DNA from: Alicyclobacillus pomorum DSM 14955
Lineage (GTDB): Bacteria > Bacillota > Bacilli > Alicyclobacillales > Alicyclobacillaceae
Reading direction: 5' to 3'
DNA length: 64,000 nt
NCBI RefSeq assembly: GCF_000472905.1
Contig: NZ_AXAR01000006.1
Coordinates: 62,001 to 126,000, forward strand
The notes under the pieces were generated by a model. The model searched no databases, was not told the origin of the DNA, and worked only from the letters and a program-made list of their open reading frames with translations. This document shows, one piece after another, positions 54,151-63,385 of the stretch; within the stretch, counting starts at the first letter, position 1, and each line of letters opens with the position of its first letter. The translations under genes were made by a program, and so were the position numbers.

Positions 54151-54324
54151 TTAATTTTCCTGTAATTCGTCCAGCGCAGCATTCACTGCGGTACCGTCTT
54201 CATAGTGAACCCGTGCATACGATGTGGTCTCGAACACTGCGTCAATATGAACGGGCGTACCGCGATATGTCACATTGATGATTTTGGGGGAATCCATAAT
54301 TTCTTTCGCACGTTGGATGTCCAT
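54151..54324 (-). CDS. sspH: H-type small acid-soluble spore protein
   Basis: A 57-residue protein, MDIQRAKEIMDSPKIINVTY at the start, then RGTPVHIDAV, matching the SspH family of minor spore core proteins in sequence, length and start. AGGAGAG lies 6 bases before the ATG. Expression in the forespore is expected. It shows the organism makes endospores. Confidence 0.9.
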   Translation of the reverse strand: MDIQRAKEIMDSPKIINVTYRGTPVHIDAVFETTSYARVHYEDGTAVNAALDELQEN

Positions 54325-54576
54325 TCAAATCTCTCCTAGTAGCGCAATTTGTCCGTATTATCCCCCGCTTCCATGACCGCAATGCGAATTCCGCAACGCA
54401 ACAACCACGACAACGTCAACGCGTCCATTGACGGAGCCTCCGCTTTCCCAGACCCGCACCACGGCAATATTCCCGCTGCGCGGGTGTTTTCCGAACGTTC
54501 TTCAATACTATAAATATGAGGATGTGGATAAGATGTAAACAAGGGCATATTCGACGGGTTGACACAGGTGATAAAA

Positions 54577-54879
54577 ATGTATGCACGGGTGATTAAAGCA
54601 GTCTTCGGTCCGGATTCCGCGTGGGAAGTGCAGCACATCGTGAACGTATTGGCCGCAAAATCTAAGCAGATGAACGGTTTTATCGACGTTGTATTGCTGG
54701 CGGACTACGAAAACGGAGAGTACGAGTCGATTTCGTGGTGGGAAACCAGAGACGATGCATTCTTGTCCTACAAAGCCATCGCAGATCAGCTCAAAGAGAT
54801 GGTTGGCGACAACATTCAATGGGAACCCACGGTTCAAATCTTCGAAGTATATAGACCTAAATCGATTGACATGGTTTGA
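54577..54879 (+). CDS. ABM-like ferredoxin-fold protein, unknown
   Basis: A 100-residue protein with alternating strands and helices and Trp-Trp-Glu (YESISWWETRDDAFLSYKAI) in the position usual for antibiotic biosynthesis monooxygenase-like proteins. AGGTGAT precedes the ATG at 54577. No partner gene; the substrate is unknown. Confidence 0.65.
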   Translation: MYARVIKAVFGPDSAWEVQHIVNVLAAKSKQMNGFIDVVLLADYENGEYESISWWETRDDAFLSYKAIADQLKEMVGDNIQWEPTVQIFEVYRPKSIDMV

Positions 54880-55129
54880 CACTGTCAAGCCCCCTCCTCG
54901 TTGTCCATGGCGTCCCTGTTTGCGTATCCACACCCAAATGGCACGACCTGAATCCTGTCTTTCGCATGTTCCATGGATTGTTTTGTTACATTCTCCAGAC
55001 CATTTGTCGTTGTTTTGCAACTTGCTCTGTTCCATGAATTTTTCGTAATGTTAGAATGGAGTTATGCAGTAGGAGTTTTTTCGGGTACGGGATGAAAATC
55101 GTCCCAGCACCACATGGGCAGGAGAAGCC

Positions 55130-55666
55130 ATGCGCATGAACCTACGACGAGCCACATCGGCCGATGTTCCCGATATTGCAAACGTCAACGTGAACACATT
55201 TCAGGCGACCCAACGTGGCATTGTACCAGACTCGGTTCTGGAGAACCTGGACGTCGGGAAAGCGGCGGATCGATTTCAGCGTCTGTTGCGTCGTGACGAC
55301 TTACGGACGTTCATCTACGTCGCAGAAGTGGCCGGCGCCGTGGTCGGTTACGCCATGGCCGGCATCGCGCGTGAACATGTCCCTGGGTACGTCGGCGAAC
55401 TGTACGGAATCTACATCTTACCGCCATATCATCGGTCCGGCATCGGGAGACAGCTTGTGCAAGCGGTGGCGAATGAGCTGATGCATGCCGGTGTACCGTC
55501 CATGTATGTCCTGGTGTTCAAGGAGAACACGCGTGCACGGCGGTTCTACGAATCACTAGGTGGACAATTCCTTTTCGAGCGCACCATCACGCTTGGAGAT
55601 GAAGACGTGCCCGAAGTCGGATACGGGTGGCGGACACTTATAGAGTTTGGAACGTATCAAGGTTGA
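55130..55666 (+). CDS. GNAT family N-acetyltransferase
   Basis: A 178-residue acetyltransferase. The acetyl-CoA loop is HRSGIGRQLVQAVANEL near residue 103; GELYGIYILPPYH precedes it and ENTRARRFYESLGGQF follows. The role may be amino acid, peptide or drug acetylation. AGGAG is 5 bases before the ATG. An aldo/keto reductase gene starts 27 bases later. Confidence 0.88.
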   Translation: MRMNLRRATSADVPDIANVNVNTFQATQRGIVPDSVLENLDVGKAADRFQRLLRRDDLRTFIYVAEVAGAVVGYAMAGIAREHVPGYVGELYGIYILPPYHRSGIGRQLVQAVANELMHAGVPSMYVLVFKENTRARRFYESLGGQFLFERTITLGDEDVPEVGYGWRTLIEFGTYQG

Positions 55667-55692
55667 GAACACGCGTTTGGAGGTCAATACAC

Positions 55693-56673
55693 GTGAGGAC
55701 TTTACCGCTTCATCGCCGTGATATTCCTGTGAGTACTTTGGTTTTAGGCTGTATGGGATTCGGAGGAAAAGACTGGTTTGATCAGGGTCCATTGACTGCA
55801 GAGCAAATCAAACAGGGACGAGAAGCCGTGGACGCAGCGTTGTCCATCGGTATCAACATGTTTGATCACGCCAATATCTACAAATCCGGCAAAGCCGAGC
55901 AAGTGTTTGGCGAGATTCTCAAAGAACAAAAAAGCCTGCGAGACAAGATTTTCATCCAATCGAAGTGCGGCATTCGTTTTGCGGACGACAAGGCCCCGTT
56001 TACCCGCTTTGATTTCTCTGAGGAAAACATTCTTCAGACGGTGGAAGGTTCACTTTCGCGACTCGGCATCGACTACATGGACTTTCTTCTGTTGCACCGT
56101 CCAGATCCGCTCGTGGATCCGGAAGAGGTGGCCTCAGCGTTCCGAAAGCTGAAGGATGCAGGAAAAGTCCGCTGGTTCGGCGTGAGCAATATGAGCGCGG
56201 CGCAGATGAAGCTTTTGCAGAAGTACCTCGATGTCCCCATTGTCGTGAACCAACTGGAGTTGAGCCTGTACCACCACAACTGGGTGGATGCGAGCATCAA
56301 CCTGAATCAAGCACCGGCCGCAGACGATATCTTTCCGGAAGGTACCATTGAGTATTGCCGTATGGAGGACATACAGATTCAGTCTTGGGGTTCTTTAGCA
56401 CAAGGGTTGTACACCGGGCGCGCGCTGGACAATGAGCCCGACACCGTGAAGGCGACGGCCAAAAAAGTTCAAGACTACGCCAACCAGAAGGGCACGACCC
56501 GAGAAGCCATCGTACTGGCCTGGTTACTCAAACACCCCGCAGGCATCCAACCTGTGATTGGTACCACGAATCCGGAACGAATTCGTGCGTGCGGAGAGGC
56601 CACGCGCATTGAACTCACTCGCGAGGAGTGGTACGACCTTTGGATTACCGCACGCGGCAAAGGGATGCCCTGA
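55693..56673 (+). CDS. Aldo/keto reductase
   Basis: A 326-residue NADPH-dependent (beta/alpha)8 oxidoreductase. Catalytic tetrad: Asp in NMFDHANIY, Tyr in the same segment, Lys in QSKCGIR, His in FLLLHRPDPL. Cofactor part: VIGTTNPERI near the C-terminus. Closest to the YdhF-type group of Bacillota. The GTG start has GGAGGT 7 bases upstream. It is likely co-transcribed with the GNAT gene and ends at a bidirectional terminator. Confidence 0.9.
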   Translation: MRTLPLHRRDIPVSTLVLGCMGFGGKDWFDQGPLTAEQIKQGREAVDAALSIGINMFDHANIYKSGKAEQVFGEILKEQKSLRDKIFIQSKCGIRFADDKAPFTRFDFSEENILQTVEGSLSRLGIDYMDFLLLHRPDPLVDPEEVASAFRKLKDAGKVRWFGVSNMSAAQMKLLQKYLDVPIVVNQLELSLYHHNWVDASINLNQAPAADDIFPEGTIEYCRMEDIQIQSWGSLAQGLYTGRALDNEPDTVKATAKKVQDYANQKGTTREAIVLAWLLKHPAGIQPVIGTTNPERIRACGEATRIELTREEWYDLWITARGKGMP

Positions 56674-56698
56674 GTTTTAGGAGTTTGTAGGGAATCGA

Positions 56699-56725
56699 GA
56701 AAAACCACCCAACACGGGTGGTTTT
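56699..56725. terminator. Bidirectional terminator
   Basis: AAAACCACCC and GGGTGGTTTT pair around AACAC, with A and T runs on both sides. It serves the convergent reductase and NlpC-like genes. Confidence 0.85.
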
Positions 56726-56728
56726 ACT

Positions 56729-57262
56729 TTACAGCACACGTCGACCATATATAAATTTGCCCGACCAGTACGGATCACTCAAGCTGATGACCTTCAGACC
56801 GTGGGTGGTCATGGCCGCGAATTGGTTGCCACCGAGGTAAATTCCGTCGAACGTCGCGGTGCCGCCGGTGTTGTCGAGGTTAAAGAAGACCAAGTCTCCT
56901 TGTTGGAGGTCGGTTGCACTGTTGATGATGGTCCCGGTTTGTGCTTGTTCCGCAATCGTCCTCGGAAGTTGCACACCCACCTTGGCATACACGGACTGCA
57001 CAAATCCGGACGCATCCAACGAGGCTGTCGCAGGCGATTGTAGCATCTGTTGGACCGCGGAATACACCTGGCTTTGCTGCTGGTTTTGCTGCAAGGAGTT
57101 CACGGGCTTGGAGGACACGACCTGGATGACCACGTTTGAACCTGATGCCGGTTTTGCGGCAGGCTGCCGCAGATGCTGCCACACATAGAATGCGGCCACC
57201 CCAATCAAGACCACGGTCGCCCCCAGAAGTCCACTGACAATCATTTTGAACCGGGTTTTCAC
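56729..57262 (-). CDS. Membrane-anchored NlpC/P60-like protein lacking catalytic residues
   Basis: A 177-residue protein: basic N-terminus, one transmembrane helix (about residues 8-28), a Gln-rich linker (SLQQNQQQSQVYS) and an NlpC/P60-like fold. Where active enzymes have D-C-S-G it has Asp83-Ala84-Ser85-Gly86, and where they have S-H-V-G-I-Y it has T-F-D-G-I-Y. His154 (TTHG) is kept. Other parts align well with the 5508-6617 hydrolase (LPRT, QQGDLVFFN, GNQFAAM, YWSGKFIYGR). It is likely a non-enzymatic regulator or wall-binding protein. Confidence 0.85.
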   Translation of the reverse strand: MKTRFKMIVSGLLGATVVLIGVAAFYVWQHLRQPAAKPASGSNVVIQVVSSKPVNSLQQNQQQSQVYSAVQQMLQSPATASLDASGFVQSVYAKVGVQLPRTIAEQAQTGTIINSATDLQQGDLVFFNLDNTGGTATFDGIYLGGNQFAAMTTHGLKVISLSDPYWSGKFIYGRRVL

Positions 57263-57560
57263 TGTTTGCCCTCACTTCCCCATGGTTGATACCGATATTG
57301 GAATACATCACAAAGAAGCGCGCATCCCACTCTGATTCACCACACAACAACATACATAGCTATTCGGGTTGTAATCTGATTTCTTGGGTGTGATTCCCCA
57401 CCCGCATTGTCTCACATTTATATAGCACTCCTCCACCTTGATTTGGTATTTTCATGATGAACACTTCATTTGTATTATCGTGTGCGACTCCGGTAAGCGC
57501 ACCGGCGTTCTGCTCACAGCGCAAGCGTACACAGTGGTGCAACCAAAGGAGGATGTCCGG

Positions 57561-57998
57561 ATGGCATATGAAGGCAGCCGCACGGGACGGCCGTTCACGT
57601 CCGACTTGTCGGGTCAAGAATTCTGGTTATTGCGAGATCAAGGGTACATCCCCGTCGGGTTTGTGCTCGGCAACTCCGTGTATTCCATGGGTGTGACCGG
57701 CGGCATCAAGTCCTGGGCCCGCGGTCTCATCAAAGGTGAAATCAAAGAGTTGACCCAGCTCATGTACGACGCACGGAGCCTCGCGTTGCGCCGCATGGAA
57801 GAAGAAGCGGCGAGACTCGGAGCAGACGGCGTCGTAGGCGTGGACATTGTTGTCAATCACCACGGAGACCTGATGGAAGTGACGGCGACCGGTACTGCCA
57901 TCAAGCGCGATCCGAACTGGACACCACAACCTTCACGCCTCCAAGTCGTGATGGATGCGGCCAGCGAGACGAGCGGTAAAACACAGTTAGACGTGTGA
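57561..57998 (+). CDS. YbjQ/UPF0145-like heavy-metal-binding domain protein
   Basis: A 145-residue cytoplasmic protein. GYIPVGFVLGNSVYSMG and LTQLMYDARSLALRRMEEEA with ADGVVGVDI match the YbjQ (DUF74) fold, which forms pentamers; function is poorly known. AAAGGAGG lies 8 bases before the ATG. It is shorter at the start than some YbjQ proteins. Confidence 0.8.
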   Translation: MAYEGSRTGRPFTSDLSGQEFWLLRDQGYIPVGFVLGNSVYSMGVTGGIKSWARGLIKGEIKELTQLMYDARSLALRRMEEEAARLGADGVVGVDIVVNHHGDLMEVTATGTAIKRDPNWTPQPSRLQVVMDAASETSGKTQLDV

Positions 57999-58170
57999 TA
58001 TTGCGCTGACCGCGTTGGTCGTCCCATTTGCACAGGGCTGGTGTGAAACTGCCACCAAACCGGCATGCTGACTTGTAGGTGGTGCGACGGTGCATCCGCA
58101 GTCTTGCATACTGCAATGATACGCCGGACGTGCTATCGTATATGTAGCGATACACAAGGGAGTGACGTTC

Positions 58171-58485
58171 GTGGTCAGCATACAGTCGCACGCCGAGTTT
58201 CAGGAGGCGACAACCCAAGACAGCCTGGCAGTAGTGAAATTTTACACCACGTGGTGCCCGGACTGCAGGAAGCTCAACACGTTTATTGACGACATCATCG
58301 CCAAACACTCCGATTTGCGGTGGTACGAAATCAACGGCGAAGACTTCCCTGACCTATCGGAAAAGTACGAGGTGATGGGGGTCCCAAGCCTGCTCGTCTT
58401 CAAGAACGGAGAAAAGGTTGCACATTTGCACAGTAAGTACACCAAAACCCCAGAACAAATTGAAGAGTTCCTGCAACAACTGTAA
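58171..58485 (+). CDS. Thioredoxin family protein
   Basis: A 104-residue thioredoxin fold with the active site TTWCPDCRK (Cys29, Cys32) and the cis-Pro loop GVPSLLVFKNGEK. CPDC rather than CGPC suggests a role like B. subtilis YtpP. The GTG at 58171 follows GGGAG. Its stop lies within the T tract of the convergent terminator. Confidence 0.92.
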   Translation: MVSIQSHAEFQEATTQDSLAVVKFYTTWCPDCRKLNTFIDDIIAKHSDLRWYEINGEDFPDLSEKYEVMGVPSLLVFKNGEKVAHLHSKYTKTPEQIEEFLQQL

Positions 58486-58528
58486 AACAACGGACCTCCC
58501 GAGCGAACGAGCTCGACGAGGTCCGTTG
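58484..58528 (-). terminator. Terminator of the 58544 gene
   Basis: On the minus strand CAACGGACCTC and GAGGTCCGTTG pair and are followed by TTTTAC. It also covers the end of the thioredoxin gene. Confidence 0.8.
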
Positions 58529-58543
58529 ACGCATTTTCGGAGG

Positions 58544-58912
58544 TCAACGTCTCGAAGACTGTACTGCCGTATGAAGCTGAGCCCCAGTGGTTCTGTTGCG
58601 AAAAATCACGTACGTCAGTGCAGCGAGCAGCAAGGGGGCTGCAGCCCACTCCGCCATCTGCACGTCGCTGAATACCCACCCGCTGAACATCCCCTCTGCG
58701 GCCGACAGAACAAACAGTACCATAGACACTTTCCATCTCACCAACGTGAAAATGCCAGAGATCAGGCACAGCAGCGCGAAGACAAAACCTGCTCCGCCGT
58801 CCCCCTCCAGCTGCGGAATCTGATTCACTGCCCCATAGCTCGCCAGCATCAAAGCTTGCCACCCACAGACGCAGACAACGAGCAAACTCAACATCAACAC
58901 CACAAATTTCAT
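58544..58912 (-). CDS. Small four-helix membrane protein, unknown
   Basis: A 122-residue protein with four hydrophobic segments and short loops. The C-terminus is basic and polar (RNRTTGAQLHTAVQSSRR). GAGGTG lies 6 bases before the ATG at 58912. No family recognised. Flanked by terminators on both sides, so it is monocistronic. Confidence 0.6.
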   Translation of the reverse strand: MKFVVLMLSLLVVCVCGWQALMLASYGAVNQIPQLEGDGGAGFVFALLCLISGIFTLVRWKVSMVLFVLSAAEGMFSGWVFSDVQMAEWAAAPLLLAALTYVIFRNRTTGAQLHTAVQSSRR

Positions 58913-59009
58913 ACCTGTCACCTCAGATCTGTGTTCTACGTCCGAACCGCATCCATCGTGGATGGATGGCAAAACATCATCTATCACTGAGTCTATGAAT
59001 CCAGATATG

Positions 59010-59057
59010 AAAAAAGTACCTCTCCTCTGACTTTCCACGTCAGATACAAGAGGTACT
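59010..59057 (-). terminator. Terminator of the CDP-alcohol phosphatidyltransferase gene
   Basis: On the minus strand AGTACCTCT and AGAGGTACT pair around a further stem (CTGACG...GTCAG), followed by TTTTTT. Confidence 0.85.
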
Positions 59058-59076
59058 AGAGTCGTGGCACGAGGCT

Positions 59077-59811
59077 TTACGCTTGGATGAAATGCCTTTT
59101 CCAGAATCGAATCCCATCCACGTAGAAGAACCAAACCAGTGACAAGACGGCCGCCAGCGCGATGCCGGTCAGGGGAGCGTTGAACATTGGGCCCACGACA
59201 AACGCCAGTGCCTGTGCCTCAATCGAAGTAAACAACACAACGATGCCAAAGTGGTGGAACAGCCACTTTTGCCGCGGGCTGAGCAACATTCCCGACTCAC
59301 CGGTGACTTCCAGGTCTGTCCGCGCAGGGCCGAAGTCCCACTTGACCGTACTGTCTGTCTTCACCAGAACCCGGGAGAAGAGGTATAACAGTGCAGCGGC
59401 CCATCCCCACCAGTTTCCGGCGCCCAACGCGTCCTGGCCAAGCAGCAATGCCAGGAGTAAAATCGGCTTTTTCACTTCATCAAACGTGTGGTCCAGCCAG
59501 TGCCCAAACTTTGTAGCCATCTTTTTCTTGCGGGCCATGTAGCCATCCACACAATCTAAAATGTACGAAACATGGAAGATCAGTGCGCCGATAACGAGGG
59601 AGACCCAATCGCCCAAGTAGAAAAAGACAGCCGAAACGCACGCCACCAGCAACGACATCACAGAAACCATGTTCGGCGTCAGCCGGGTCTTACAGAGGAA
59701 TTCAGAGATGGGCACAGACAGAGGCAACGTAACATAGGTATCCCATGGCTTGGGGAACCGGATATATGGATTATTGGCACAACGGAACAAATATGTGTCT
59801 GTAAACTTCAC
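59077..59811 (-). CDS. CDP-alcohol phosphatidyltransferase family protein
   Basis: A 244-residue membrane protein with about six helices. The signature D-x2-D-G-x2-A-R-x8-G-x3-D-x3-D is present as DCVDGYMARKKKMATKFGHW then LDHTFDE, near residues 88-114. It joins a CDP-linked alcohol (diacylglycerol or an inositol-type head group) to an acceptor. The N-terminal part (FTDTYLFRCANNPYIRFPKP) suggests a non-standard subfamily. The GTG at 59811 follows AAAGGTGG. Product not resolved. Confidence 0.85.
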   Translation of the reverse strand: MKFTDTYLFRCANNPYIRFPKPWDTYVTLPLSVPISEFLCKTRLTPNMVSVMSLLVACVSAVFFYLGDWVSLVIGALIFHVSYILDCVDGYMARKKKMATKFGHWLDHTFDEVKKPILLLALLLGQDALGAGNWWGWAAALLYLFSRVLVKTDSTVKWDFGPARTDLEVTGESGMLLSPRQKWLFHHFGIVVLFTSIEAQALAFVVGPMFNAPLTGIALAAVLSLVWFFYVDGIRFWKRHFIQA

Positions 59812-59839
59812 GCGACACCCACCTTTCAAACACCCCTGT

Positions 59840-60484
59840 TCATGCCGAATGGCGTATGGAAGCTTTTCGAATTCTTGTGGACATCCCGATGGCAAACAAA
59901 AGGATAGGGACCAGGTACAACCACAACGCCTGACGGGACCCCGAGTCCGTACCGGAAAGCAGTCCATGCAGGGTCACCAACGCGAACGTCGGAAAGGAAA
60001 GAAAGTGAATAGACTTCCAGAACTTCACGCCAATCTTGTCTCGAATCCACGACGTGAAAACCAGCACAAGAATGCCATACAATGCAAGGACACCACAACC
60101 AGTCGGCAGAGGACGATACGTAGCAGCAAACGGCACAAGCAACTTGGTCCACGGAAACGGGATGGTCGCATCTTCGTGCAACCCAAATAGATGCAGGGCG
60201 ATAAACGCCAGCAACAAAATGGATACAAATTGGTGCAGCTGGGCCATCAGGTACCGCAACTTCCATCTATCCCAGATTCCGCTCCGACTTGTCACACCGA
60301 GGATGGCCGTGAGCGACAGCAGTTCATAGGACGTGAATCCGGCAGCCCGCTCGAGGTACCAGAAGACTTTGTTCTGCGCAGCCCCCGTCGGGTACATCAG
60401 GTGTACCAAACCATAAGATCCGGCAATCACCAGCAAGACAAACACGCCACCGAACACAAGCGGCGCGACCTGGCGTTCATTCAC
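59840..60484 (-). CDS. Ferric reductase-like transmembrane haem protein
   Basis: About 214 residues with six hydrophobic segments. Histidines in adjacent helices (LMAQLHQF, FIALHLFGLH, KSIHFLSF, LVTLHGLL) fit the bis-haem layout of ferric reductase-like domains (MsrQ, YedZ and NOX families). No cytoplasmic flavin domain is attached. It overlaps apbE by 4 bases (GTGA), though a TTG at 60493, with GGAGG 10 bases upstream, is also possible. It likely moves electrons across the membrane. Confidence 0.75.
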   Translation of the reverse strand: MNERQVAPLVFGGVFVLLVIAGSYGLVHLMYPTGAAQNKVFWYLERAAGFTSYELLSLTAILGVTSRSGIWDRWKLRYLMAQLHQFVSILLLAFIALHLFGLHEDATIPFPWTKLLVPFAATYRPLPTGCGVLALYGILVLVFTSWIRDKIGVKFWKSIHFLSFPTFALVTLHGLLSGTDSGSRQALWLYLVPILLFAIGMSTRIRKASIRHSA

Positions 60485-61398
60485 GAGTTCCAAGCGTGCA
60501 TCACCTCCCCCGTGTTCTTGACCACGACCCATCCACGTTGCGCACGGCTTGACAACCACGCAATGCCCTCGACGCTGCCAAGGAGCAGGCAGGTCTTCGC
60601 CATCACCTCTGCTGCAACGAGACTCGGGTGAACGACGGTGCAGGATACAATGTCGGATGAAGACGGTTGGCCAGTGCGTGGATCGATGAGGTGATGCACC
60701 GTTTTGCCGTGATGCGTCCAGCGCCGCTTGTACGTTCCACTGGTCGCGAGCGACAACGAATCCAGGGTCAGGGTCAGCGCGTGCTGCGTACGCGAGAAGG
60801 GGTCTTCAATCCCGACCAGCCACGGGCGCTCACCGTTTCTTCCCTCACACACCGCGTCGCCGCCCGCGTTGACCACGAAGTCCTCAAACCCGCTGTCTCG
60901 CAGAACCCCGGCGCATTGCTCGACAATCCACCCTTTTCCGATGCCGCCCACATCCAGTTGAAAACCCGGATCCACTCGGCAGTGTCGCCCATCTGGAGAG
61001 AGTTCGTACGGGCATCGCGCCGAGATGACGGGGTGAACGTGAACCACCGGGGCTTCATTCGGTTCACGGCGCCTGTCAAACGAGACGTCATATCCCATGT
61101 GCTCGAGCACCGCGCCGAGACAAGGATGGAACAAGCCGTCTGTCCATAGGAATGCCTCTCTGGCCAGGCGCAGCACCTCAAACGTCGCAGGATGGATCTC
61201 AACCCACTGGCCTCTGCCTCGGTTGATTCGACAGATGTCACTCGTCGGATGAAATCGGGACAACCGTTGCTCCATGTCATGGACCATGCCGACAACCTTG
61301 TCCAGCACCTGCTCAACCATCGATTCCGAGTGGCACGCCCGTGCATGAATGGCAATCTGTACGTCCGTCCCCATCGCGCGAAAGGACCTCATCTTCAT
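60481..61398 (-). CDS. apbE: FAD:protein FMN transferase
   Basis: A 305-residue ApbE family enzyme, which attaches FMN to Thr or Ser of target proteins, usually outside the membrane. FRAMGTDVQIAIHA at the start; LDVGGIGKGWIVEQ near 148; VNAGGDAVCEG; ATSGTYKRRW; LIDPRTGQPSSSDI. No signal peptide is seen, so it may act in the cytoplasm. It precedes the ferric reductase-like gene. Confidence 0.92.
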   Translation of the reverse strand: MKMRSFRAMGTDVQIAIHARACHSESMVEQVLDKVVGMVHDMEQRLSRFHPTSDICRINRGRGQWVEIHPATFEVLRLAREAFLWTDGLFHPCLGAVLEHMGYDVSFDRRREPNEAPVVHVHPVISARCPYELSPDGRHCRVDPGFQLDVGGIGKGWIVEQCAGVLRDSGFEDFVVNAGGDAVCEGRNGERPWLVGIEDPFSRTQHALTLTLDSLSLATSGTYKRRWTHHGKTVHHLIDPRTGQPSSSDIVSCTVVHPSLVAAEVMAKTCLLLGSVEGIAWLSSRAQRGWVVVKNTGEVMHAWNS

Positions 61399-61403
61399 GC
61401 GGA

Positions 61404-61853
61404 TTACGATGCTCCCGATCTAAAGTCTGGCGTCTGACCTGGGGCAATCCCGGCGCTTCCGGTTCCCGGATTGCCACCTCCGTCGAAAGACCAGGCACCT
61501 TGCCCTCCATCTGAAGCCCCCGCACCATCACCGGATCCATCTGAGCCCGCGGAACTGGAGGGGCCTGAACTTCCGTATCCACTCGGGCCGCCGAAGCCAT
61601 CCGCACCGCTGCTTCCATATCGATGATGATGGCGCCCATCCACAAACTGCCCCGTTGCTCCTCCCCCGCTGGACTGTTGTGGTGCAGAGGAGGATGTGCT
61701 GGAAGAACTCGAGGACGAGGTGCTCACTCCGTGCCAAATGGCGAAAAACCCCGCGATGGAAGTCACGACCGTTCCCCAGGACAGCACAGACAGCCAGCGG
61801 GCGCGGTTCGCCCGTCGCCGATGTTGTTCTCGTTTCTTCTCTTCATCCTGCAT
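61404..61853 (-). CDS. Single-helix protein with a long Ser/Gly-rich tail
   Basis: A 149-residue protein: charged N-terminus (EEKKREQHRRRANRARW), one transmembrane helix (about 19-42), then about 105 residues mainly of Ser, Gly, Ala and Asp, including a Ser8-type run and His-His-His. No known family and no clear ApbE target motif. AGGGGG is upstream of the ATG. Only five bases separate it from apbE, so the three genes form an operon. Confidence 0.7.
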   Translation of the reverse strand: MQDEEKKREQHRRRANRARWLSVLSWGTVVTSIAGFFAIWHGVSTSSSSSSSTSSSAPQQSSGGGATGQFVDGRHHHRYGSSGADGFGGPSGYGSSGPSSSAGSDGSGDGAGASDGGQGAWSFDGGGNPGTGSAGIAPGQTPDFRSGAS

Positions 61854-62075
61854 CGACCCTTCCCCCTTTCAGCGTGGGCATTCACCAACGCGACATCGCC
61901 GTCTCACGAAAGACGTTTCCAATCACGTGAGCAAGCCGAGGCAAACGCGCACCCGGGCACGTACTCCGCTCTTCAATCATTCTATCCACTCTATGTGGAG
62001 ACACATTGGAAGGAATGTGGAGAGATTGTGGAAGCGATGTCGTCAGAGCGGCCGACATGGCGGCATCCATTCGGT

Positions 62076-62110
62076 GCAAAAAAATGAGGGCGCACAACAA
62101 CTGTGCGCCC
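62076..62110 (-). terminator. Terminator of the SPW protein gene
   Basis: On the minus strand GGGCGCACA and TGTGCGCCC pair around GTTGT, followed by TCATTTTTTT. Confidence 0.88.
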
Positions 62111-62144
62111 ATCCAAATGTATTCAGAATGAGTTCACGCGTGCA

Positions 62145-62522
62145 TTACGTCGTAGACTTTTTCTTTGTGGATCCGAAGCCGGCCCATCCGTGGTCAGCGG
62201 CGTCAGACATACTCCACAAGTTCAGCAACACCGTAATGAGACCCAGAATGACGCTGCTCCACTTTTCGCCGGAGTTCAAGGAAAGAGCAAACGGTTGGAT
62301 GACGAACCACACACCCATGATGAGAGAAACCCAGTTCTGCCAAGACTTCCATCCGGTATGGTTCTTTTCCGTGGCCGCCCACGCGGACGCAATCAACTGA
62401 ACGAGACCGAAGATGACACTCGTCCAAACCGCTGCCGTTTTATCGGAGAATCCGAGTGCCCACGGCGCAACGATGAACCACAAACCGATGACTGCATTGA
62501 CCCAGTTTTTCCACATCATCAT
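62145..62522 (-). CDS. SPW repeat membrane protein
   Basis: A 125-residue protein with four hydrophobic segments in two related halves: WVNAVIGLWFIVAPWALGFS and WVSLIMGVWFVIQPFALSLN. Each carries the SPW repeat pattern of W-x-N/S ... W-x-x-x-P. The function of the family is unknown. AAGGAGG lies 6 bases before the first of three ATGs. Confidence 0.85.
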   Translation of the reverse strand: MMMWKNWVNAVIGLWFIVAPWALGFSDKTAAVWTSVIFGLVQLIASAWAATEKNHTGWKSWQNWVSLIMGVWFVIQPFALSLNSGEKWSSVILGLITVLLNLWSMSDAADHGWAGFGSTKKKSTT

Positions 62523-62777
62523 GCTGCTCCTCCTTTCCAAAGCATACATTCTTGGAATCCGGATTCCACTTTCAAAGTAGTCCCGAAGGCGTATCCGCGT
62601 CAAAGCAGATGTTGACCTTTTTTGACGAATAGCGAGCAAAAAGTGTCCGTGTAAATCAATTAGCCCGCTCTTTCAACCGCTCTCTTTATTTTACATAATC
62701 TTTTAGATGTGATGGATTGACTCCCTGCACCATGCTCTACGAACCGGCAGCGAGACGCGTGACCCGATGGATTTGAA

Positions 62778-62819
62778 CACAAATCACCCCCGAGCTGCCC
62801 TATACAGTCGGGGGTGATT
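62778..62819 (-). terminator. Terminator of msrA
   Basis: On the minus strand AATCACCCCCGA and TCGGGGGTGATT pair, followed by TGTGTTC. The T tract is weak but the stem is long. Confidence 0.65.
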
Positions 62820-62836
62820 CAACGGCACTGCATCCA

Positions 62837-63385
62837 TCACTTGTTCGACCAGTGTTTCTCAATAAACGCTTCACGTCCGGACGCTTTGCTGTACGCCTGG
62901 TAGCGTTGAGGATTCTTCTTGTAGAAGTCCTGGTGGTACTCCTCGGCCGGGTAAAACGGCCCTGCCGGCAGAATCGGGGTGACAATCGGCTTGTCAAAAC
63001 GCCCGCTCGCCTCCAACGCACGTTTGGAGGCTTCCGCTAATTCCCGCTGGCGTTCGTTGTGGTAGAAGATGGCTGTCTGGTACGAGGGGCCCCGGTCGTA
63101 GAACTGGCCGCCTTCATCCGTCGGATCAATCTGCTGCCAGTACACCTCGAGCAACTTCTCGTACGGGAACACCTCAGGGTCAAACTCAATCTGAACCGCT
63201 TCCCGGTGTCCGGTGGTACCGGAACAAACCTCTTCATACGTCGGATTCTCTTTATGCCCGCCCGTGTACCCGGACGTCACTTTGATGACACCGGGCCACT
63301 GGTCAAACGGCTTCACCATGCACCAAAAGCAACCACCGGCGAACGTCGCCAGTTCGTGGCGGCTGTGATTCGTCTGTTCTGCCAT
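62837..63385 (-). CDS. msrA: Peptide-methionine (S)-S-oxide reductase
   Basis: A 182-residue enzyme repairing oxidised methionine. Catalytic Cys19 in [27 protein letters not shown], given in part; [30 protein letters not shown] near the end. AAGGAGG lies 7 bases before the ATG at 63385. The frame is open further upstream but with no better start. Confidence 0.94.
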   Translation of the reverse strand: MAEQTNHSRHELATFAGGCFWCMVKPFDQWPGVIKVTSGYTGGHKENPTYEEVCSGTTGHREAVQIEFDPEVFPYEKLLEVYWQQIDPTDEGGQFYDRGPSYQTAIFYHNERQRELAEASKRALEASGRFDKPIVTPILPAGPFYPAEEYHQDFYKKNPQRYQAYSKASGREAFIEKHWSNK

